64,000 nt of DNA from Dioszegia crocea (Eukaryota > Basidiomycota > Tremellomycetes > Tremellales > Bulleribasidiaceae), in NCBI GenBank assembly GCA_001600615.1, contig BCKK01000006.1:558001-622000 (forward strand). Direction: 5' to 3'. Position 1 is the stretch's first letter. Each line of letters opens with the position of its first letter. Positions 1 through 13,100 of this stretch are shown in pieces. The position numbers were made by a program, and so were the translations under genes. The notes beneath the pieces are model-generated. The model did no database searches, was not told where the DNA came from, and saw only the letters and a list, made by a program, of their open reading frames with translations.

Positions 1-35
1 TCAATCCATTGCATGACCCCCTGATGTAAAGGGTC

Positions 36-3002
36 TCATCTCCGACACTCATTCCGCCTTCTAAGAACAGCCTGCAACTCCCCTCTATCCAGACTCTTCA
101 CCCCTAGCCTCTCGAAGAACACCTTCAGACTCTCGGGCCCATCCGACCACCCAGCCGCCATTCCCTGACTGAACGTCGGAAGAGTCTCGGTCTTACCATC
201 TTTACTCCCTTCCTCTGCAGTCGATAGTGCCAAAATCCTGATTTTGTCCATCAATGGCCGCCATGGGATCTCACTCCCGCGCACTGCCGGTCCACCCTGC
301 ATGGTAGCCAAGATATCCGAGGAGGAAACGACAAAATCAGTCATTTCCTCTTTGAGCTCTACGGCACCCGTGATACTGAATTTTGACCAGCCCGAAAAGA
401 TTGCACGCTGGGTGATGTGATTTGCGATATGCGATACGATTCGGCGATACAGGCGGGAAACGAGTACGGGGGGTAGGTCCAAAACTATCGCGCGGAGGTG
501 GAGGGTGTAGGTCGTCAGTGCTGAAAGGAGATGAGAGGAGGGTGGGGAGGTCTCTCCGGGACTTTGATCCCATCGACTGTTAATTTAGCGATTGGCACAA
601 AACCCACATCTTGAGTCTGAGCGAGACATACCGCTTCAGATGCTCCTTCAATTCTTGCTCCACCTCGTTCGTCACCAGTCTCACTATCATGTCCTCCGAC
701 CTCTCGCAGACCGCCTCGTACTTCTCAATCAGAACATCAAATACCGAGACCTCATTCTCGCCCGGTCCACTGCCTTCTCGTATCCCTTGAGGAATGAGCG
801 GGTCCTGTATCCTCCACCTGACTTCGTCGGAACCTCGCAATTGGGCGGAAATTTCTACAAAGAACTGATAATCGTCGGCTTATGTGTACCTCGTACGTGC
901 GAAAACAGCTCACAGTTTCGTCCGCCCACCCTCTCATAGCCTGCACTACCCACTCGGCGGACAGATTCGCCTTGATCAACCTCCCCAGCCCAGCTTCTCC
1001 ACTCGTCAATTGCGCCTGATCAAAGTGGACGCCTGATCGCGTACTGGCAGCTAAGGCTCCGGGGATATGACGCGCGAACGCCGAAGAGAGACTTTCGAAC
1101 GCGTCGAGCGAGCCATTGATTCGCTGATGGTATGTCTGGAGGGTAGGAAGTTGGATTTGAAGGAGGAAGGGGTATCGATGTTTGAGAGCGGGCAAGGGGG
1201 AATAGCGGTCTATAAGTCAGCCTCGCGTTTGAGGGCGAGGCGAAAAGCTCACCTGTCACTTGCTCAATAAGAGCCTTGACCTGCCTAGAGCTGGTAGTGG
1301 GTTTACGTCCCGAAACTAGCTCGTCGTCGTCCATCGCTTCATCGCTGATCGTCCATGCTTCCTGAGATGAAATGATGCTGTGGAATTGAGAATCGACAAC
1401 TGTTGATTAGCCTAATCCTTGACCACGCTCCCGATACGTACATTTCTTCTCCCCAGCAAGCCATTGATCAAACCATCCCTCTTCTCTCAGAACCACACCC
1501 GTCAACCCCTCCCAGCTCTCCGCACCTGCACCGGCAGACGTGCCTGAAATCACAAATCCGCCTTCTCGGATAGCGTCGTCGAAGAGTACAGTCTGATATA
1601 CCGTATGAGCAAGCAGAGCTGGCCGGTCCAAAAGAAGGGGTATGCGCGATCGAAGCAGGTCCAGAATGGTAGGGAAGAGAGCGAGGATGAATTCCGATCG
1701 GACGTTCACGTCGGGGAACCCTGACTGTGATGTGAGGGGTTGGAGTATCGTAGTGAGGAAGGAGGAGTGCTCGTAGATCTGGTCAAGGATATTCGCAAAT
1801 GCCCATTCGGGCTGGAGTCAGCCACCGACACGGATGCAGACATACCTTGTCTATTCTATTGGTGGATTTGGTACCCTGAAAATGATACTTGAACCGCAGG
1901 GCGATAGGCTTGATCATGGCTTGTAAGGGGTACAATGCCTCGCCTGCCGACCATGGAGATGACGATGGACCGTTCAGGTTCTCTCCTCTGTTTCATCAGC
2001 TGATCTCCCGGCGTATACGACCGCAAACAAAGCCTGCACCCGAACTCACTCGATCTGCAGATACAGCAGGTCGCTGTATGCACGTTCAAATCGCCTGCGC
2101 TCGTCTGTGCTTAAAGACGAGTACTGCACTTTAGATGGCCATTTGATGCTTTCTGCAGCTTCCAGGAGATCCCTAGGAGTCAGTCAAGCCATGGCAGATG
2201 CTCACTTTGACATCGCTTCGCGGAGACCGTTCCAGGTCGTGTCCCTGATTCCGACAATGACGCCGAGAAGCGTCATGGACGGTGGTAGACGCTCCTGTAG
2301 CGAAGAAACGAGGGCGTGTAGGTTACGAAAGTGAGGTAGAGCCGCCAGAGGGGAAGGCCGATGTGAGGCAGGTGCAAGGGTTTGTTCACTGTCGGGCATG
2401 AGCTCAGCGTGCTCAGGCAAAATTCGGTACACATACCTCAGTCGAAGTACTTGCTCAAGGATACTAGCCCATACACGCCCTGCCTCAAGCCTAGCCAGCT
2501 CCGCCTGCATAGTCTCCATCTGCACCAGTAGTGTTGTCCCGGTCCCATCTTCCGTCGGAGCATTCAATTCAGTAATCAGGCCGGCGAGCTTGTCAACGAC
2601 GGTATATCGTTCCTGCGACAGCTCTGACGCCGAGCTGAGAAAGGCCTGGAGCTTCGTGTGTGTCTCTTCTAGTAGAGGGGGTAGCGTTGAGCTTGTGGAT
2701 TCCAGCTGAGTATGTCAGTCCTGTCGCTCACGACTTGCAAAGCTCCCAGAAAGCCAACTGACATCTTTAGCCGCAGCAGCTTCGTCCCGCTCCCAATGGC
2801 TGATCTCCTCTCTCAATGTGCGCTTCCGCTTGCCATACCGTCCAGCCCCAGCATGATTGCTCGGACCAGCATGGCCAAGCACAAAGTCCAAGTCGGAGAA
2901 GGACTTGTCGAGATGTTGCCGGACTTCAGCTTCGAGGGTACTTGTCGACGTCACTCGCGATGCGGCCGCAATTTGTTCCGCTAGCGGTGCTGCGCTGGTC
3001 AT
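36..3002 (-). CDS. RINT1/TIP20-like vesicle-tethering protein
   Basis: Multi-exon minus-strand gene. The start is the ATG at 3000-3002 (MTSAAPLAEQ) and the stop is TGA at 36-38. Readable blocks lie at 2715-3002, 2202-2567, 1407-1709, 752-1334 and 36-482. They match the general plan of the RINT-1/TIP20 family: an N-terminal coiled-coil region, a long helical middle part, and a C-terminal block with paired helices (start MDLPPVLVSRLYRRIV, end RRRNECRR). Family members belong to the NRZ/Dsl1 tether at the ER, which captures COPI vesicles from the Golgi. Short introns separate the blocks; I did not resolve every junction. The identity is from general sequence resemblance. Similar helical tethers (exocyst- or COG-like) are the main alternative. 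Confidence 0.72.
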
Positions 3003-5010
3003 TGCGTCTGATTCAGGACGCTCTGGTGCCGTTTAAAGTTGCTGTCAAGCGACGGTCTGGGTCGTATGAGCACACAAAGGCTGATGTTTCTGTCGGCATG
3101 CTGCTCGCCAGCGGATCGCGGCGTCATGTTAAGACGGTCACGTGCCGGAAATCCATACAACCATATATGATGGGCCTTGGAGGGATCTGAAGCAATGCAG
3201 CCCTATGTAAGGCCAGCTGGTAACAAGGTATGGCGATGCATGGGCTATGATACCTCTCGGCAGAATCTCGCTCATTGAGGGGAGTCCCGCACTCTTCAAG
3301 GCAATCGGAAACAACATGACTAGTCATTGATCTGCCCCAAGGGGCCGTTGCGCAACAGGGTAAGACGGGCGATCCCAGCAAGGGCGGATAGACCAGTGGA
3401 TAGCAGCGGGTAGGATAGATCAGGATGCGGAACTGCTTGAGCCAGAGACTTGCCGCCGACATCGTTCGACGGGTGTGCCGGGAGAAGAGCGCCGGCGCCG
3501 AAGACGAGGCGACAGGCAGTCAAACCCGTCCAATATTGTGTGGGATCATCGAGCTCACGGGAAGAGCTGCAGGGATAGAAGCAGCCTCAATGCCAACAGC
3601 TCGACGGTCCGGGCTGTTGTGAGCTCGCAGCACTGAGGTTGACGGGTCATTAGTGGAACGAGCTAGCCCAGCGGGACGGTTGCGCAGCATTCTAGTCCGT
3701 TCGGTATGAGCGGGAGTGCACCTTTGAGGCCAATTGATTTCCCACGCACCACAATAGATGCAAGCGGGTATGCTATGCCGATCGAACCGGGCCGACGGAG
3801 GCAGAAGGAGGGACTGGCGAGCATGTGCTGGCCCCCCTTCCGCGCCTTTCCCGCCATCCTCTCGTTTAGCGGGACTTCCCTCCTCATTCCTTGTTGCGGA
3901 ATGGTGGCTCGGTAGGTGAACGAATTCTCGTCAGCCATGCCGGGAGCGATCCGGGACGTTAGCTTCGGGATCACATAAGTCGAATTAGCACGATAAGTAG
4001 ACGGTACCTCGACGGCACTGAAAAGCATGCTGTGGGAAGAGGCGGTACTACCCGCATAGCAAGCGGCATGAGCTCATATCGCCATGAATGTACTTTCTGC
4101 TTCCACCTCTGCGTAGGCCTTGCGGGAGTTTCGGGTCGGGTCCCGGTGGGAAGAGCGGAGCTGTATCGGTCCATGACCCCGCCGCCGACCCGGAATGTCC
4201 CGCAGCAGCGGCAGCGATACATTCCGATGACTAGTACATTGATCCTCGCCGTGAGGTACGGTTGGCAGTGCAAGTGGAGTACAGTCAAAATGCGGGTGAG
4301 GGGAAGAGTCAGGGCAAGACGGGAAGCGGGAGTGAGCGGTACGGGCTGGACCGCCTCATTCCTCATGCCGGCATGGGTCAAAACGCCGTAACTCCGACGG
4401 GAGCCTCCCCTTCAATTCCGCATCCGCTGCTGTCCCGCTCGACTTCGGATACTGTCTATAAGTTAGTTAATTCGAGCTAAGTCCTACTGCCGCGCAGTGT
4501 GGGCCGGGTCCCGATTCCGCTGATGCTGGGCCCAGGCCCATACTTGCGCGGAGCTGGGACCGGGCCCACGCCTCGGAAGCGTCAGTGGCGCCTGGGGTGA
4601 GTCTAGTCCACAGCTGTCCACGACTGCTAGGGCCGCGGCCAGGCACGCGGATACGTCTGAAGATCCCTCGATCGCTCTGCCATGATCTCAATGATATGAT
4701 GCATCTTTTTGGGGAGCTGGGTGGCGTTCGAACTTATGCGACTTTTCGTAATCTGCAGTCTGAGAAAATGCTTTCATCTATTATCTAGTTAAGCAGCGCC
4801 TGGCTCAAGCTGTATGTCCAGCGCTCCAGGTATAGGAGTAGGTGTGACATCTAGCGGGCAGATAACTTCGGTCGGTCGACTGGTGGAGGAAAGTGAAACG
4901 TTGCTCGTCGCGTCATCGAAGTTTCAAATTTTCTCCTACACACTCTTCACCGTCTGACCCACATTCTGCCATCAATACAAACCCCGCACTCGCCGTAGAA
5001 GATCTAAAAG
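3003..5010. other. gene-poor GC-rich intergenic region
   Basis: About 2 kb lies between the divergent starts of the RINT1-like gene and the ankyrin gene. Open frames here are short, overlap on both strands and have no splice logic or recognisable domain. The stretch contains several GC-rich, partly self-complementary segments, mainly near 4120-4225 and 4495-4585. The last 100 nt or so before 5011 are the probable promoter and 5' leader of the ankyrin gene. I see no transposase, reverse transcriptase, tRNA or long terminal repeat. It could be a decayed element or simply a long bidirectional promoter. Confidence 0.6.
4496..4580. repeat. GC-rich inverted repeat
   Basis: The arm GTGGGCCGGGTCCC near 4499-4512 is matched by GGGACCGGGCCCAC near 4556-4569, an inverted copy with a single mismatch. 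Between the arms is a further short palindrome, TGGGCCCAGGCCCA, near 4527-4540. Together they could fold into a stable cruciform or RNA hairpin. Whether it is functional is unknown. Confidence 0.55.
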
Positions 5011-5910
5011 ATGGTACAGGCAGCTTCAGCAAGCAAGAATATCTGGGTAGCAGCTTCCGATGGCGATATTGAGCGTGTCAGAGTACGTGTGCCATTCTGC
5101 TTCCTTTACACCTGATGCCAATGGCAGCCATGTACCTCTATGCAGCTTAGCCTGAGCGAGAGCAGAGATGCACCAACTGAAAGTCGATCCGGTTGCTGAC
5201 CATCAGTATTTAATCGAGAATGAGGGACTTAACCCAAATGTCAAAGACTCCAATTCCTATACTCCAATGTGAGCCCTATTTCCAGCTGCACGTCAAGCAT
5301 GATCTCGTCAAGCATGATCTGACGACCAGGCACGCGGCAGCATCATACCACCACTTCGAACTCCTAACCTATCTCCTCTCAGTCGGCGGCGACATCAACA
5401 TCATAGATGCAGAAGGCGAAACGCCATTATTCACAGTGGAGGGTATTGAGGCGGCGCGGTGGTTAGTGGAGCACGGAGCAGATGTGGCTCTGGAGAATGA
5501 TGATGGGCAGACTGTAAGTTCTCTAGCTCCCTTCCAAGCTTACACTTTGGGTCGAATTGTAGCTTACACGCCAGGCTGCCGATTACCTAGAAGACGAACA
5601 TCCAGAAATATCAGCCTACCTCCGCACCCTTTCATCGCCTACCGACGCCGATGCAGCTGCCATTACTCCCGCTCTAGATGCTCGCGCTGAGCGGATAGCA
5701 GATCGAGAAGCGGATGAACTCATGTTGGAGGCGCAGCAAATAATGGAGGAGGCGCAGCGGACGGGTGAGGATCCGGGGGAGCGATTGAGGGTCGTCGTGG
5801 AGGAGGCTGTGAGGCGAGGTGTGAACCTTGCGGGTGCTGAGCAGAATGGGGAAGGGGATGACGGGCGGAAAAGGACAAGAGTGGACGGTGAGGGTATGGA
5901 CCAGGAATAG
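5011..5910 (+). CDS. ankyrin-repeat protein (YAR1-like)
   Basis: Four exons join in frame: 5011-5082, 5207-5268, 5330-5513 and 5575-5910, giving 217 aa. The start ATG (MVQAASASKNIWVAASDGD) is the first in frame and sits just after a leader. Ankyrin repeats fill residues about 10-110: an N-terminal 'WVAASDGDIERVRYLIE' helix pair, 'NSYTPMHAAASYHHFELLTYLL', 'DAEGETPLFTVE' and 'ENDDGQTAADYLE'. The C-terminal half is acidic and helical with a K/R-rich patch (GRKRTR). This size and layout, two to three repeats plus an acidic tail, fits fungal YAR1-type proteins. S. cerevisiae Yar1 is a chaperone for ribosomal protein Rps3, but I cannot confirm orthology. The gene is convergent with the TPS2-like gene, with 180 nt between stops. 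Confidence 0.85.
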
Positions 5911-6090
5911 GTGGAATATGGATATCAGAGGTGTGATTCAGAGATCGGATATCCTCGAGTCGCAAGTAGCACAGCGTACTGCTGAATCTTCCAAGGGGAA
6001 TTTCTAAGATCGTATATACATCAAAAAGAACCCTAAGTGGACACATGTAAATTTCTAAACAAATCCTCTCCCAACCCACATCTCCTCCAT

Positions 6091-9000
6091 CTATTGCAAT
6101 AAATGCTCCATAGCCTCCACCACTTCTTCCGGACAAGTCACATGCCAACCCGCCAGTGTCTTCTTAGCTGCGGGTCCGACCGTCGTCGCGAATATCCCAT
6201 CGGGTTTCACTGATAGTTCCACATCGGGCAACTCGGCGATTTCGTCGGGTTCAAGTGATGAAGTGACGGCGACGGGTGGACGAAGAATGACGGGTGAGCC
6301 ATCAATTGGGATACCGCCAGGTGGGAAGATTGTACGGAGTGATCTAAACATATCTTCGTCCGTCTTGTCGTCTCCTGCACAAAAGATGAAGTCGGCTTCG
6401 GGGTTTTCGTACATGAGTCGACGAACAATTTCGCCCTTGTTGACGGCTAAAGGTCGGACTTCGAGGTTCTTCTTGCCGACGAGAACTGGGCATGTCAGTT
6501 TGGCCTTCTGAAACTCGTGAAGCTGCGGCAACTCACCTTCAATGGGCCGCTTGGGCGCTAGAGAACTCTCCAACAGGTCCAAAGCCTGCTTACACTGGAA
6601 CTCGCCGAAAGTCGGGTCACTATTCCGGTAATGCCAAGTGATGGACGCCTTCTTGACCTCGATCGTGCTACCCTGTGTTCGCTAGTCCTGTCAGCTATGG
6701 TCGAGCAAACGTGCGCTAGTCAACTGACCTCCATGTAGTACCTGAAAATCTCCTCAACCTCAGACATCCAGCTCATATCCAGTGTCTCAGTCATATTGAC
6801 AAAGTCCTCATCGTCTGGCCCGCGCACGAAACTTCCATGCTCAGCCGACATGCCCAAATCCTGGACATGACCCCAGTGTTGTTCGAGGAAATCTCCATCT
6901 CGGCCTGAAATCAGGTAGACGACGTTATTGGGGTCTTCGGCCAGGCGGGAGATGGCGGACAGGGTGCGCTCGGTGGGTGTGGCCATAGAGGGGTTCTTGA
7001 CAATCGGTGTGAGGGTTCCCTGTTTGGTCAGTTTTTGCCTTCACCACACAGCAGTTAACTCACATCGTAGTCAAACAGCATCAACCTCTTCTTGGCGCTC
7101 TTGTACGCCGACGTCAACTTGGCAGTGTCGAGGTATGGCGTCTGGTGCGCCTGGTGTTCTCCACCGACATTCTCCAGGAGTTGCTTCAACACTGTTGCAG
7201 CCCAAGTATGACTGGTATGGCCAATGATGGACTCATGGAGGATATCGTGTCGCTCTTCCTTCTCCTGTGTCGACATCCCCAACCCCTTGTTGATGGCTTC
7301 GGCAACCATGAGGAGATCGTGTGGGTTGATTTGGAGAGCGTGGGAGAAGGACGCGACGGTGCCCATGAATTCAGACAAGACGAGAGGGGATTTGTTTGTC
7401 TTTTCCTGGCAGAGAATGAACTCCATCGAAGTCGTGTTCATGCCGTCTCGGAGAGAGGTGATGAGTGCAAGATCGGCAACGGAGAGGAGGCCAAAGTATT
7501 CGTCTCGGTCGATAGCTTGATGGCTGGGGATCAGCAAAGTCCTACCAATTCTGACGGAGACTTACTAGTGGTGAACAGGGGTAAAGTCCAAAGACCCATA
7601 TGTCCCGTTGATGTGGCTGACCAACTCCGCCACCATCCTCTCCAACTTAGGACTCTCGCTCAATGCAGGCGTGGTAACCTGGATAAGAACCACCTTGCCC
7701 CTCCACTCCGGATACACCTCGAGGAACTTCTCAAACGCCTGCAACTTGTTGTATACACCCTTGGCAACGTCTAGCTTCTCCCGACCAACAATAATCTTCT
7801 TGTCGCCATAGAGCGTCCGCAGCGCGCTGGCCTTGGGCAACACGCCTGGCGAGTCTCGCTGCTTCGTGACACGCTCAACGTCGATTCCGATCGGGCAGTA
7901 GTTGACAGCAGTGACGGAACCGTTGGCGTCCACACCGCCTTGAGTGGATTCGAAGCCGCACACTCGGATACAGGTGGATACGAAGTGGCGAGAGTACGAG
8001 TAGGTCTGGAAGCAGACCAAGTTGGCGCCGAGCATACCCTCGAGAATCTCCTTTCGGGCTGACAGTCAGCGGAGGCTATGTATAGTTGGAAAGACGTACT
8101 TGGTAGACACCGGAAAATCTCAGAAGATGGCCAAGGGGTATGAACAAACATCCCAATCATAATCTCCGCCGGCTCCTTATGGCCATTTTGACCATTCGCG
8201 CTCAAACCCAGCGCCTGTCCAACCTGGCCGAGCAAACCCGCAACGGCACCTTTTGGTCCGCTATCCTTCGTCGGCGTAGACTCCCAGTCGAACTTCTTCT
8301 TCTCGCTATTGGCCGCGGGTGTAGGTGCGGCACTGCCTGACCAGCCTCCACCGGGGATGCTGACCTGGCCTAGCGCCTCGCGGATCATCTTGGGGGCAAG
8401 GAGCAGGTGGTAGTCGTGGACAATGATGAGATCTCCGGGGCGGTAGATTTCCGCCACCTTCTGCGCGAAGAGCTGGTTGGTTTTTTGGTAGGCGATCCAT
8501 GATGGGTCGGGGGCGGGGACGGTGGCTGTTGAGTCGAGCCAAAGGAGGTAGTGGAAAAGGGGCCAGAGGGCTATTGTCAGCTGTGTCCAGGTTTGGACTT
8601 ACTCTTCTTGCAGAATCCCTCGTAGTGCGCCCTACTGACATCTGGGGGAAGGAACACGGGTACATACTTCAACCCTCCCTCTTCCCTCTTCGTCTCAACC
8701 TCTCCGAACCGCTTCAACTCCCCCTCCAACTCCTTCTTCTCCTCCTCGGTAAACTCCCCGCCAAACACTCGGAGCGGCTTCTCGTGATCCGCAGCAGGGT
8801 TCCGGGCGTTGGGCGAGCTCGGTCCAAGGTCGGCATCAACAAAGCGCTGAGCGATGGATTGGAATTTGCTCTCGGAAGCGAGTTGGGGTGTGGATTGGGA
8901 TTCGGGTTGAAGAAGGATGTCACCGGTCCACGCGACGACAAACTGTTCGTGCGTTTCCGAAAGACTCTTCATACCCGAGATCAAAGCTGGGTGGGCGGTC

Positions 9001-9284
9001 CGAGCGTGAATCTTCCATTTTGCGTCGACACTTTCGACCGTCGCTTCGACATCCTCCGCCTTGAACTCGGGCGTCATGGGGGGTGAGAAGGCCCCAGTGG
9101 ACATTGATTCTCCACTGACGACTTTGACAATCTCGACGGGGAGATGGTGGCAGACATGGATGATTCGGCCGGATAGGTTGACACCTTTTGCTTTGTGAGA
9201 AGCTTCCAAGCGCGAGACGTGAGCCCGGAGGTCGGGCAGGGAGGGAGGGGGAACGGGGTCGGGGTCGGGAATCATTGAGTCCAT
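6091..9284 (-). CDS. TPS2: trehalose-6-phosphate phosphatase (TPS2-type)
   Basis: Seven exons join in frame: 8603-9284, 8100-8570, 7566-8058, 7064-7523, 6729-7019, 6537-6672 and 6091-6485, giving 975 aa. The N-terminal two thirds is a GT20 trehalose-6-phosphate synthase-like domain with 'LIIVHDYHLLLAPKMIRE', 'IGMFVHTPWPSSEIFRCLPTRKEILEG', 'GREKLDVAKGVYNKL' and 'SLRDGMNTTSMEFI'. The C-terminal third is an HAD-type trehalose phosphatase. Its nucleophile motif (FDYDGTLTPIV) is created exactly at the exon 4/5 junction, and 'FICAGDDKTDEDMF' supplies the acidic metal-binding motif. An intact phosphatase motif plus a full synthase-like domain is the TPS2 layout (trehalose-6-P to trehalose), rather than the shorter TPS1. 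An insert rich in Gly/Ala/Ser between the HDYHLLL and FVHTPWP motifs looks lineage-specific. Confidence 0.93.
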
Positions 9285-9934
9285 TTTGGAGGTAGGGCTG
9301 GGTAGGGTCAGCCTTATGTACCAGGATGGGGCAACGGGAAACGTTTGTGATGGGAAAGAGCCTGTGTTAATTCGGGTGGCTTGATAACGCGCGTCAAATG
9401 AAAGGAGGGTTCGGATCCGAGCAATTCGGCTCGAAGCTGAAGAACGCGGAAGACTTAGACTCACGGGAGGGGTTCTATGGGAGAAATAGCGTCTGAGAAG
9501 ACGATGAGGGCTGACAAGTACACGAGCAAGAGTTTGTAAAACTGACCGTGACTGATTCCGACTCTTTTCTCCTGCCAACGTTCCTGACTGTTCCTGATTA
9601 GACAATTACTCAAACAAGCAAATCTCAAGCCGGACACGGCCGAAACCGTCATACCGACGTGCCTGTGACGTGCCCCTGAGCGGCGTTACGCGGCGATGTA
9701 GCGGTGTGGCGTGTTTCAGATGTCGCCAGGGGAGCATGTTTCATTAACCTTGTCAGCATCACTCAATCTGTATGTCGATATTGTAATACCTGATCATACC
9801 TCGAGTGGCTCAGCAACTCCGTCGCAAGAGACCTTCCAAGTAGTATGGGTGGGTGGAAGTCGCTTGTGCTCTTCGGCTCGTTGGGTCGGACTGTCAAATG
9901 AGGTCAAATACGACCGCTTACAACCTGAAACGTC

Positions 9935-9973
<39 letters not shown>

Positions 9974-10140
9974 CAGGGTAAGGGTCCGCATTGTCCTTTC
10001 ATCCGAATGCGGTCAAAAAGAGGACCCAAAGGACCCCTTGTAATATCTAACCCGAAGCGTCGTTATCGCCATCCCACTCACAGTCCTTATTGTCTGGCCA
10101 CAACAGCTCATTGTCACCTCACATCCACCCTGACACAACA
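9285..10140. promoter_or_regulatory. bidirectional promoter region TPS2 / Q-rich gene
   Basis: This spacer separates two divergent starts. It has STRE-like cores CCCCT at 9673-9677 and AGGGG at 9728-9732, about 390 and 445 nt upstream of the TPS2-like ATG. In budding yeast such elements drive stress induction of trehalose genes. Here this is only suggestive, because a 5-nt core occurs often by chance. A CA dinucleotide run lies at 9940-9972. Part of the stretch next to 9284 shows splice-like sites and may hold a 5' UTR intron. Confidence 0.4.
9940..9972. repeat. (AC)n microsatellite
   Basis: An uninterrupted AC/CA dinucleotide run of about 33 nt (16 units) lies in the spacer upstream of the Q-rich gene. 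It is a likely length-variable marker. Confidence 0.95.
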
Positions 10141-13100
10141 ATGACATCCCAACACAGACCCGCAAGCAACCTCGACTTTGAACACGCCTATCACCAATAC
10201 AATAGAGTCCAAAATGACGATCCGACAAACGAGTACATGTACCAAATGCCCCTAGATCCGGACAATGGAGATGGGACCAAAGGCGATGGGGATGGGGACA
10301 CCTATGTCACTAATTTGTCTGCACCGCTAGAGTGAGTGATAGTCTTTTGTTCGCTTCTTCTCAGGGATTCGAAGCGGATTGTGTAGCTCGGGGACAAAAG
10401 AGGATTTGTCGTGTTTCCCTATCCCCTTCAATCCCGATCATCCCTATACCTTGACTTTGCTGATACCCAGTCTTCACGCTCTTCATCAACGTCTCCAAGT
10501 CCTGGGTCTGAACGCGCATTCGAGCGAATCTTTACTCCGCCTCCATCGATCCTCACAAACCAACGGCACCCTTCCCGCTCTGGGTTCTGCCTTCCGGACG
10601 AACCCCATCTCGCCTCATCATCTTCTCTCTCCACCGGAAACCTCCCGATCTCACCCTCAGCCGCTTGACCCGTATCAACCCTTCTCCCCTCCCTTCGAGC
10701 AACACCACCTGCCTTACACCTACCAACGCCAGCCCTCAGCCTTTTCACCCCCTCAGAAGCCTCCCACAGCCATCGATCTCGGCCCCTCAGACTCTCTATC
10801 ACAGATGTATCGCCCGTATCGAGGTCCAGTCGAGTCGGAGCGGTCCAAAGGTACCCGCCGGGGCGGGACCAATGTCGACCCCGTCGACGGTCAAGTCTAT
10901 CGGGACGACTATGAAAATGAGCACAACTCAGCATGGGAGACGAGGCATCACGCCCCGAGCGATGCTCCAGAGCTAGAGGAGATGACTATGGGGAGGACGG
11001 AATGGGCGAATGATACCATGTAAGTCTCTTGATCGCGACTCTGGATAGACGCTGACGTTTAGGGGCGGAGACATGCTGGACATGCGCGAACGCCTAATCA
11101 ACAACTCTCAAATCCAACACGCCCATGAAACCGCTGCCATCAATCAACACATTGCGGACGCCTCTACACTCGCTGCGGCACTGACCAAGCTCGAGGTGAC
11201 GCAGGGTCAGTTGCGTACACTTCAAGCTACGCTCTTTGCTGAGCGGGTGGCGCGGACACAGATGGAGCGGAGGAGCCATGAAGGGGATGATGACGTCAGG
11301 GAGGTTAAGAATGAGCTGGCGGGAGCGGTAAGGGCGCTCAGGAGGGCAAAGGAAGAGGCAAAGCGGGCTGAAGAGGAGAAGAGGCGGCTGGCAAAATGTT
11401 TTGAAGATACCAAGGTTCAGTAAGTTGGATTTTGCCTGTGGGCTGGAGATACTAGCTGACTATCTAGATTGTACAAGTACCACGAAGAGCTTCGGGTTCG
11501 AGATGCGAGGTCCAGAGGTAGGGAAGAGGGCAGAGCAGAGGTAAGTCTTTCCTTTAGCCCACATAGATCGGAGCTGAGGTCAGGCATGGCAAGAAGCCGA
11601 AAGGTGGATGGGCCAATCTCCTCCTATACCCCACACCGACCCCATCCAGACGGTCCCGCAGGCCGTACTCCGTCGTACGCCGCTAAACGAGCTTCACACC
11701 CTTCCGTCGATGCAGCAACAACCACCTCTTCAGTCTCAACAGCCTCAACAGCCCTATCAACCCCCGCAGCCGAGCGTCAGTATGGGGCCGATAGTGCAGT
11801 CGCCGCCTTCTCTACATACCCAACAGACTAGTTCTGGGTATGTCGGGAATGGCTCCTTAGGTCCTGGCCAACCCCAACAGCAGCAGCACATGATGCCTGG
11901 CCCCTTGGCCCAGAGTGGGCCGGTCCAGCAACCCCAGCCACAGTCTCAGATGATGTATCAACCCATGCTTATCCCTCAACAACCTCGACAACCCCAACTT
12001 GCCCCTCAACCCACACAACAGTTCCACTCTTCGCCCGCCCAACCACCTCATTCACAAAATATCCCTCGATCAGCCCCTCATCAGCTGAACCCACCCCCTT
12101 CCCAACCTCAGCGCGCAGCGACTGTCATCTCCCGTACGCCCCAGAACCCCTACGCCGCCCCTCTCCCCTCTACCCAGGGTCATCAGCGAAGTGCCACTCT
12201 TGGCTCATTCTCCGTCCATCCCCCCGTTCCCTCTTCTGTACCCCACCACAATGCCGCCGAATCCTACCTTGAGCGTATCGACCACGATCCGCACATCCAA
12301 CATATGCTCCAGAGCGCGAATGACAAAACAGTCCATACTTCCGCCTTTTCCGATTTACGACCCCCGACGGCCTCCCGATCCGTCTCGGCCCCGCTTGATA
12401 AACCCCTTCCTACACCTTCACCCCATGGTCAGAATCATATAGTCCGACAATCCCGTTCGGGAACTATAGGCTCGACAAAGCCCAAAGGCCCACAACAGCG
12501 ATACTCACTCTTGGAACAACTGCACGGTCATCCCCGAAATGAAAGTAATTTAAATGGAGAAGATCGATACCCTGCATTCCCACATCAGAAGCAGGTGCAG
12601 GGCCATACGAGAGGCGCCAGTTTCGATTCTGTTAACCCTGCTGCGATTGCTTTGCCTCAGTAAGTTATAAACTTGAAGTGTGCTGATTTCAGTTCTACAG
12701 CTGGGAGTATATTCGATACACCCCAGACTAAAGTTAGCCGTCGGTCTAAAGTTGCCGGTGCGCTCAGGGGCGGGACGGATATTGATGATTTGTCGGATAT
12801 TGCAGAAGAGGAGCGAGAGGCTAGGGTGAGTTTAAGGGGTCTCAGATGAAGATTTGAGAGTGGAAGCTGATTTCGTAGCGGTCCTTCTTGGCGAATATGC
12901 AGGGAGGTGTGGGTCAGGATCATCATCACCATCACCCGCAGCAGCAGCAGCAGCCGCCAATGATCCATCAAACCAACCAGCCTAGGCAGAAGTCAAACTA
13001 CGCACCTTCCATGCCGCCTATGCGAGGTCGACCAGTTGTAAGTCCTCCTCCCTGAGGTTTGAGCCATGCTGATATCCAGACCCGCATGCCCCAACCTCTA

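Noticed and set aside
3124..4480. Overlapping open frames on both strands, up to 136 aa
   Set aside because: They overlap each other, have no domain, no splice logic and no consistent composition; they are likely chance frames in GC-rich DNA.
4720..4745. GTTCGAAC motif resembling a tRNA B box
   Set aside because: No A box, acceptor stem or anticodon arm can be formed around it.
8499..9086. 195-aa plus-strand frame opposite TPS2
   Set aside because: It is antisense to conserved TPS2 exons and has no recognisable protein features.
12900..12960. His and Gln codon runs as a possible expansion repeat
   Set aside because: They are short (five units each) and lie in a coding exon; ordinary low complexity rather than a distinct element.
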